From: Sulfidibacterium sp964588415
GTDB lineage: Bacteria; Bacteroidota; Bacteroidia; Bacteroidales; F082
Direction: 5' to 3'
Assembly: GCA_964588415.1 (NCBI GenBank)
Contig: CAZPPK010000103.1
Location: forward strand, 1-10,646
Length of the DNA: 10,646 nucleotides
The notes beneath the pieces are model-generated. The model had not been told where the DNA came from and made no database searches. It worked only from the letters and a program-made list of their open reading frames with translations. Of the stretch, positions 6,738 through 10,646 are shown piece after piece; position 1 is the stretch's first letter; every line of letters begins with the position of its first letter. A program made the position numbers and the translations under genes.

Positions 6738-9700
6738 TTAAAGACCAAGATTAATTCCCACACTTATGGTGCGGTAAACCGGGTAAACGCTGTTGTCTAT
6801 CCCTGTTGCTCCCACTTCAGGATCAAAACCTGAATATTTTGTGAACGTGTATAGGTTTTCAGCCGAAACATAAACGCGGGCTGATGACAGCCATAAAGAC
6901 TTTAAGACCTTTTGCGGGATAGTATAGCTAAATGTTACGTTCTTTATTCTCAGATAAGAACCGTTTTCGATATATCTGTTGGATGGACGTGAATTGTTGT
7001 TCGGATCATTGTAAACGGCACGGGGCATTGAATTGCTTGTTCCAAGACCTGTCCAGCGGCCTAAAACAGCCGTTGTCTGGTTAAAGGATGTGTACATACA
7101 TTCGTCGTATAACCGATTTGCATTCAGGATTTTATTTCCTGCCACTCCCTGAAGGAAAACGCTTAAGCCAAATCCTTTATATGAAAAATTATTATTCAGT
7201 GAGAAAATGAAAGTTGGGTTCGGGCTTCCCAGATAGGTACGGTCCTTGTCATTGATGACCCCGTCGTTGTTAAGATCTTTGTACCGGATATCTCCCGGAG
7301 ATGTACGGTTATAGGGGTCATTGCCCGGCGTTTGTAAGGCATGATTGTTGACATCAGCCTGGGTTTGAAAGAGACCGTCAGTTACGTATCCATAAAACTC
7401 ATTAATGGGTATTCCTGCCTGGATCAATGCCAGATAGTAATTAAGGCCAATGCTTCCGGTTGGCATCGGAACCGTATCGTTGATGCTGACCACTTTGTTT
7501 TTGTTGTAGGAAATATTGAAAGAGGAAGTCCATTTGAATTTACCGGTCATGTTGTTAGTCGTGATCGACAGTTCCACTCCTTTATTTTGCATTTTCCCGG
7601 CATTGATGGATGGAACGGTCACATCTGAATAACCCGTTGTAATGGGCACGGCCATAGGAACCAGCATTTTGTCGGTGTTTTTAATATACCCGTCAATGGT
7701 CAGGTTGATCCTGCCATTAAAAAGGGAAGCATCAATACCGATATCTGCCTGCTTCTGTTCTTCCCACTGCACATTGGGATTCGGCATAACGTCAGGAACA
7801 ACTGCCGATACCAGCGTATTATTGAAATTGTATGCATAAGTCTGCAGGGCTGTGGCAAATGAATAATTACCAATGTTCTGATTACCAGTAATACCGAAGC
7901 CTGCACGTAACTTAAGATCGTTGACAAAACTTACGTTCTTAAAGAAATCTTCCTTTGAGATACGCCATGCTGCCGATACTGAAGGGAACAAACCCCACTT
8001 ATTTCCGCTACCAAAGCGGGAAGATCCGTCACGACGTAAAGTAGCTGTAACAAGGTACTTGTCCGCATAATTATAATTTATTCGTCCCATGTAAGATAAC
8101 AATGACCAACTGCTTGCATCGCCTCCTACGGTCGGGTTACTGGTACCATTGGTCATTTGCTGTGTAAGATCACTTGGAAAACCCTGAACAGAACCACTTA
8201 GAAAATGATAGTTATTTTCTTGGGCACTTGTTCCAATCATCGCTGTAACGTGATGTTTTCCAAATTCTTTAGTATAGGTAAGAGTATTATCCCAGTTCCA
8301 GGTAATACTCCTGTTGTACTGTTCGGCAAGATAGGAATTGGGATTTGAGCTGGTGCCCCACTGATATTTGGGTGCCCAACTCCGTGTACTCCAAAAATTA
8401 GCCTGTAGGCCCACCGTGGACTTCAGTTTTAAACCGGAGATAATATCCAGCTCGCCATAAATCGACCCGATAATATTGTAACCGTCTGTAGAGTTGTCCA
8501 CTGTCTTTGCCATACCGACCGGGTTCACAATATTGCCGTACCAGATCGATTGCCCGCCGGGACCCGAATAGGTTCCGTCATTTGCATAAATAGGCCGTGT
8601 AGGCAAAGCCAAAATGGCGTTTTGAATATTATAATCTCCGCTGGTATTACGATTGTAGCTCAAAGTAATCGCATTGCCGAATTTCAGATTCTTTCTAACC
8701 TGGGTATTCGAGTTTAACTGAAGGGTGAGCTTTTTGTAGCCGGTATTGATAACAATACCTTTCTGGTCGATGTAATTCACCGATACGTAATAATCTGACT
8801 TCTTGCTTCCGCCGGAATAGGAAAGGGATAAATTATGCTCGGGGGCAACTCTGAACATGGCGCCCAGCCAGTCGGTTCCTTTTCTAAAAGATGCCGGATT
8901 GGCGTAAGCCGGATTTTGTGCCATGCCGGCATTGGCCATCATTTCGTTGTCCAGTTTTGCAAACTGTTCCCCGTTAAGCATGGGAATCATTTTAGCAGCC
9001 GACTGCAATCCGAAATAGTAATTCACATCAATACTTGGCTTCCCGGCTTCCCCATGTTTTGTGGTTACGATGATAACGCCGTTGGCGCCTCTTGAACCGT
9101 AAATAGCGGTAGCGGAAGCGTCTTTAAGAATCTGGATGGACTGAATATCATTGACGTTCAGTTCTCCGAGACCGCTGGAAACGGGAACGCCGTTGATGAC
9201 AAACAAAGGTGATGCATCATTAACGGTTCCGACACCGCGGATAAGAAAGGTAGGATCATTACCAGGTACGCCGGAAGAAATAATCTGAACGCCGGCAGCT
9301 TTGCCTTCCAAAGCATCTCCTACTGTAGCAACCGGAATGGATGTCAGGTCTTTGGGTTTAACCACGGAAATGGCGCCTGTCAGGTCTTTTCTGTGCTGGC
9401 TGCCGTAACCCACGACAACCACTTCATCGAGTGCCTTTATGCTTTCAGTCAAGACAATCCTGATGGGTTTGGAATCGGTTACCTTCACTTCACGGGAAGC
9501 AAAACCCACATACGATATTTCCAGTACTGGATTGCTTACACCTGCAGATAAAGAAAAATTTCCGTTCATATCTGTTGTTATGCCTAAAGTGGTTCCTTTT
9601 ACAGTAATAGAAACACCGATAAGAGGCGCTCCCTTAATATCAACAACAGTACCTTTGACTGGTTTGTTTTGTTGTTGAGCAACCACGTTTGATGTGATAA

Positions 9701-9752
9701 GTACACTGCATAATATTAATATGCCGTATAGCCTTTTTTTTAAATATCCCAT
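6738..9752 (-). CDS. SusC-like TonB-dependent outer-membrane transporter (SusC/RagA family)
   Basis: Imports oligosaccharides across the outer membrane with TonB energy. The 1004 residues are in the family range. The Sec signal peptide (about 1-25, cleavage after VVA before QQQ) is followed by a carboxypeptidase-regulatory-like Ig domain at 32-102 ('VKGTVVDIKGAPLIGVSITV', 'YVGFAS'). The TonB-box region 'LDEVVVVGYG' is at 108-117, and the plug domain at about 118-240 contains 'FLIRGVGTVNDASPLFVING' and 'LKDASATAIYGSRGANGVII'. The 22-strand barrel makes up the rest and includes 'LRIKNVTFSYTIP' near the end. It ends in leucine (GINLGL) rather than the aromatic residue most common at outer-membrane barrel termini. 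It is the first gene of the locus. The upstream 150 bp holds no convincing -33/-7 pair, so its promoter is unresolved. No SusC-associated sigma or anti-sigma gene lies in the window, and the N-terminus has no extra STN domain, arguing against sigma/anti-sigma signalling through this protein. Confidence 0.96.
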   Translation of the reverse strand: MGYLKKRLYGILILCSVLITSNVVAQQQNKPVKGTVVDIKGAPLIGVSITVKGTTLGITTDMNGNFSLSAGVSNPVLEISYVGFASREVKVTDSKPIRIVLTESIKALDEVVVVGYGSQHRKDLTGAISVVKPKDLTSIPVATVGDALEGKAAGVQIISSGVPGNDPTFLIRGVGTVNDASPLFVINGVPVSSGLGELNVNDIQSIQILKDASATAIYGSRGANGVIIVTTKHGEAGKPSIDVNYYFGLQSAAKMIPMLNGEQFAKLDNEMMANAGMAQNPAYANPASFRKGTDWLGAMFRVAPEHNLSLSYSGGSKKSDYYVSVNYIDQKGIVINTGYKKLTLQLNSNTQVRKNLKFGNAITLSYNRNTSGDYNIQNAILALPTRPIYANDGTYSGPGGQSIWYGNIVNPVGMAKTVDNSTDGYNIIGSIYGELDIISGLKLKSTVGLQANFWSTRSWAPKYQWGTSSNPNSYLAEQYNRSITWNWDNTLTYTKEFGKHHVTAMIGTSAQENNYHFLSGSVQGFPSDLTQQMTNGTSNPTVGGDASSWSLLSYMGRINYNYADKYLVTATLRRDGSSRFGSGNKWGLFPSVSAAWRISKEDFFKNVSFVNDLKLRAGFGITGNQNIGNYSFATALQTYAYNFNNTLVSAVVPDVMPNPNVQWEEQKQADIGIDASLFNGRINLTIDGYIKNTDKMLVPMAVPITTGYSDVTVPSINAGKMQNKGVELSITTNNMTGKFKWTSSFNISYNKNKVVSINDTVPMPTGSIGLNYYLALIQAGIPINEFYGYVTDGLFQTQADVNNHALQTPGNDPYNRTSPGDIRYKDLNNDGVINDKDRTYLGSPNPTFIFSLNNNFSYKGFGLSVFLQGVAGNKILNANRLYDECMYTSFNQTTAVLGRWTGLGTSNSMPRAVYNDPNNNSRPSNRYIENGSYLRIKNVTFSYTIPQKVLKSLWLSSARVYVSAENLYTFTKYSGFDPEVGATGIDNSVYPVYRTISVGINLGL

Positions 9753-10366
9753 TGTGATTAAGTTTTAATGTGTTACATGTTATTTGTTTCCTATATCGAT
9801 TGCATAAAAAATGAAAAAAGAATCTGCTCTTTCCGACCTAAGGTGGGGAGTTTGCACAGAACATGGATTTTCCCGAAGGGATGAAAGGTTGTCTAAACAT
9901 GGTGAGATGTAAAATTTAATTCATAAGATGTAATTTTCGTTCAACTTTTTTCCGGGCTTTGCCATTTTAAAACCTGCTTGAATATTTTGCCAGATTTTTC
10001 CACTGAGATAGATTAAAAGACAAAAAGCCTTTCGTGAAATCAACCATGGTTTATAATGCCCAGTGCATTTTGAATTTTTTCAAAAGTAAGCCGGAAAATT
10101 TAGAAATTATTTTGCGGTAGTAAAAATGTAGTTATTGTAAAGATGATTTATTTTTACTTTTTTAATAATCAAGATATTAAGGATATGCTTAAATGAAAAA
10201 AAGTAGTGGATATGGAAACGATTTCGGGAGAAAATGTGAAATATTAACAGGAAAATTAAAGTCACGGGAAAAGATGGCTTTAAGGATATTTTGGAACAGG
10301 ATAAACATCGAAAGGAATGAAAAATGAAAGGCTTTTCTTCCGGATTCCTTGTTTCCTATCTGTTGT

Positions 10367-10382
10367 GTCTTCTCGTGAAGAC
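10367..10382. repeat. Small perfect hairpin
   Basis: GTCTTC (10367-10372) and GAAGAC (10377-10382) form a 6-bp stem around a TCGT loop. No T-tract follows on either strand, so this is not a clear terminator. It may be one end of the repeat cluster that follows, or chance. Confidence 0.3.
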
Positions 10383-10409
10383 GATGAGATTAACAAGATA
10401 GTTTTTGAT

Positions 10410-10584
10410 TAATTAACCATAAAGTTCTTGAAAAACCAGACGTCATAGCGATGAATTCCGAAGACTTTCGGGAAGAAGAAGCTATCTCATTGATTTATCA
10501 TGACTTACTTAATTATGCGATTGCTTCGCCGCTAAGGCGTCTCGCAATGACGGGCCTGGTAGATAGATGATTTAAGGTTAATTA
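10410..10584. repeat. Inverted pair of 'CGTCATTGCGA...GAAGCAATC' hairpin repeats with outer arms
   Basis: One copy reads on the plus strand (10441-10488): CGTCATAGCGA, inner hairpin CCGAA/TTCGG (10458-10462 with 10467-10471), then GAAGCTATC. The other reads on the minus strand (10552-10517): CGTCATTGCGA, inner hairpin CGCC/GGCG (10527-10530 with 10536-10539), then GAAGCAATC. Each copy folds on itself (ATAGC/GCTAT; ATTGC/GCAAT). The two copies also face each other, with matching outer words ACCAG (10435-10439) and CTGGT (10556-10560), and TAATTAACC (10410-10418) and GGTTAATTA (10576-10584). The consensus resembles an intergenic repeat I know from many bacterial genomes, including Bacteroidota; that is memory, not a search. 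Confidence 0.65.
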
Positions 10585-10646
10585 CGATAATCCCAATAAA
10601 ATCAGACATCATGGTGATAATCTGGTCCTTGGCATGAGAGTCTTGA

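Larger units (their letters stand above)
9753..10646. other. About 890 bp without a recognisable gene, upstream of the susC-like gene
   Basis: No open frame here looks like a gene. The longest possibilities I followed are 24-25 codon frames with no supporting features. No tRNA or known RNA is recognised. A small palindrome ACCTAAGGT (9836-9844) and a short hairpin TCCC-GAA-GGGA (9871-9881) lie within 130 bp of the susC-like start and are the only operator-like sites I see. AACATGG occurs twice (9860-9866 and 9896-9902). A minus-strand TACTTTTG (10088-10081) matches the -7 consensus, but it lacks a -33 box and would imply a leader of over 300 nt. The distal 240 bp carry the repeats listed separately. 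The region presumably contains the locus promoter and its control sites. Confidence 0.6.

Noticed and set aside
10046..10120. Short plus-strand frame MVYNAQCILNFF..., 24 codons, open upstream without a start
   Set aside because: Too short, no ribosome-binding or promoter context, no family recognised; probably chance in AT-rich DNA.
10324..10401. Short plus-strand frame MKGFSSGFLVSYLLCLLVKT..., 25 codons with a hydrophobic centre
   Set aside because: Looks like a mini membrane peptide, but it ends inside a hairpin region, has no promoter, and cannot be told from chance.
10441..10552. The paired repeats as a CRISPR array
   Set aside because: Only two copies, in opposite orientation and with diverged inner parts. 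There are no regular spacers and no cas genes.

Overview
The window comes from a member of the Bacteroidota. A SusC/SusD pair, lipoproteins with Bacteroidota-type signal peptides, A-rich leaders without clear Shine-Dalgarno sites, and TAnnTTTG-type -7 promoter elements all point that way. I cannot place it to genus. No gene is frameshifted. Only the first gene is cut, by the window edge.

Left part (1-1590) is housekeeping. The first 22 codons of sucD (succinyl-CoA synthetase alpha subunit) run leftwards off the window. They are divergent from a complete mnmE (tRNA wobble-uridine modification GTPase) that runs rightwards from a well-formed Bacteroidota promoter.

Middle part (1816-9752) is a polysaccharide utilization locus on the minus strand, read from high to low coordinates. 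It has a SusC-like TonB-dependent transporter, a SusD-like glycan-binding lipoprotein, a SusE/SusF-type binding lipoprotein with three tandem C-terminal modules, and a family GH66 lipoprotein glycoside hydrolase (dextranase type). Gaps are 21 and 28 bp between the first three genes, then 172 bp before the GH66 gene. That last gap is mostly filled by a 129-bp element with perfect 18-bp terminal inverted repeats. A likely intrinsic terminator lies between the GH66 gene and the convergent mnmE. The expected working model is that GH66 cuts an alpha-1,6-glucan (dextran) outside the cell, the SusE/F-like and SusD-like lipoproteins hold the glucan and its fragments, and SusC imports isomalto-oligosaccharides. 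No exo-acting alpha-glucosidase or dedicated regulator is visible in the window.

Right part (9753-10646) is about 890 bp, AT-rich, with no gene I can support. Its last 240 bp hold inverted-repeat structures, including two inverted copies of a 'CGTCATTGCGA...GAAGCAATC' type hairpin repeat that differ by compensating base changes.
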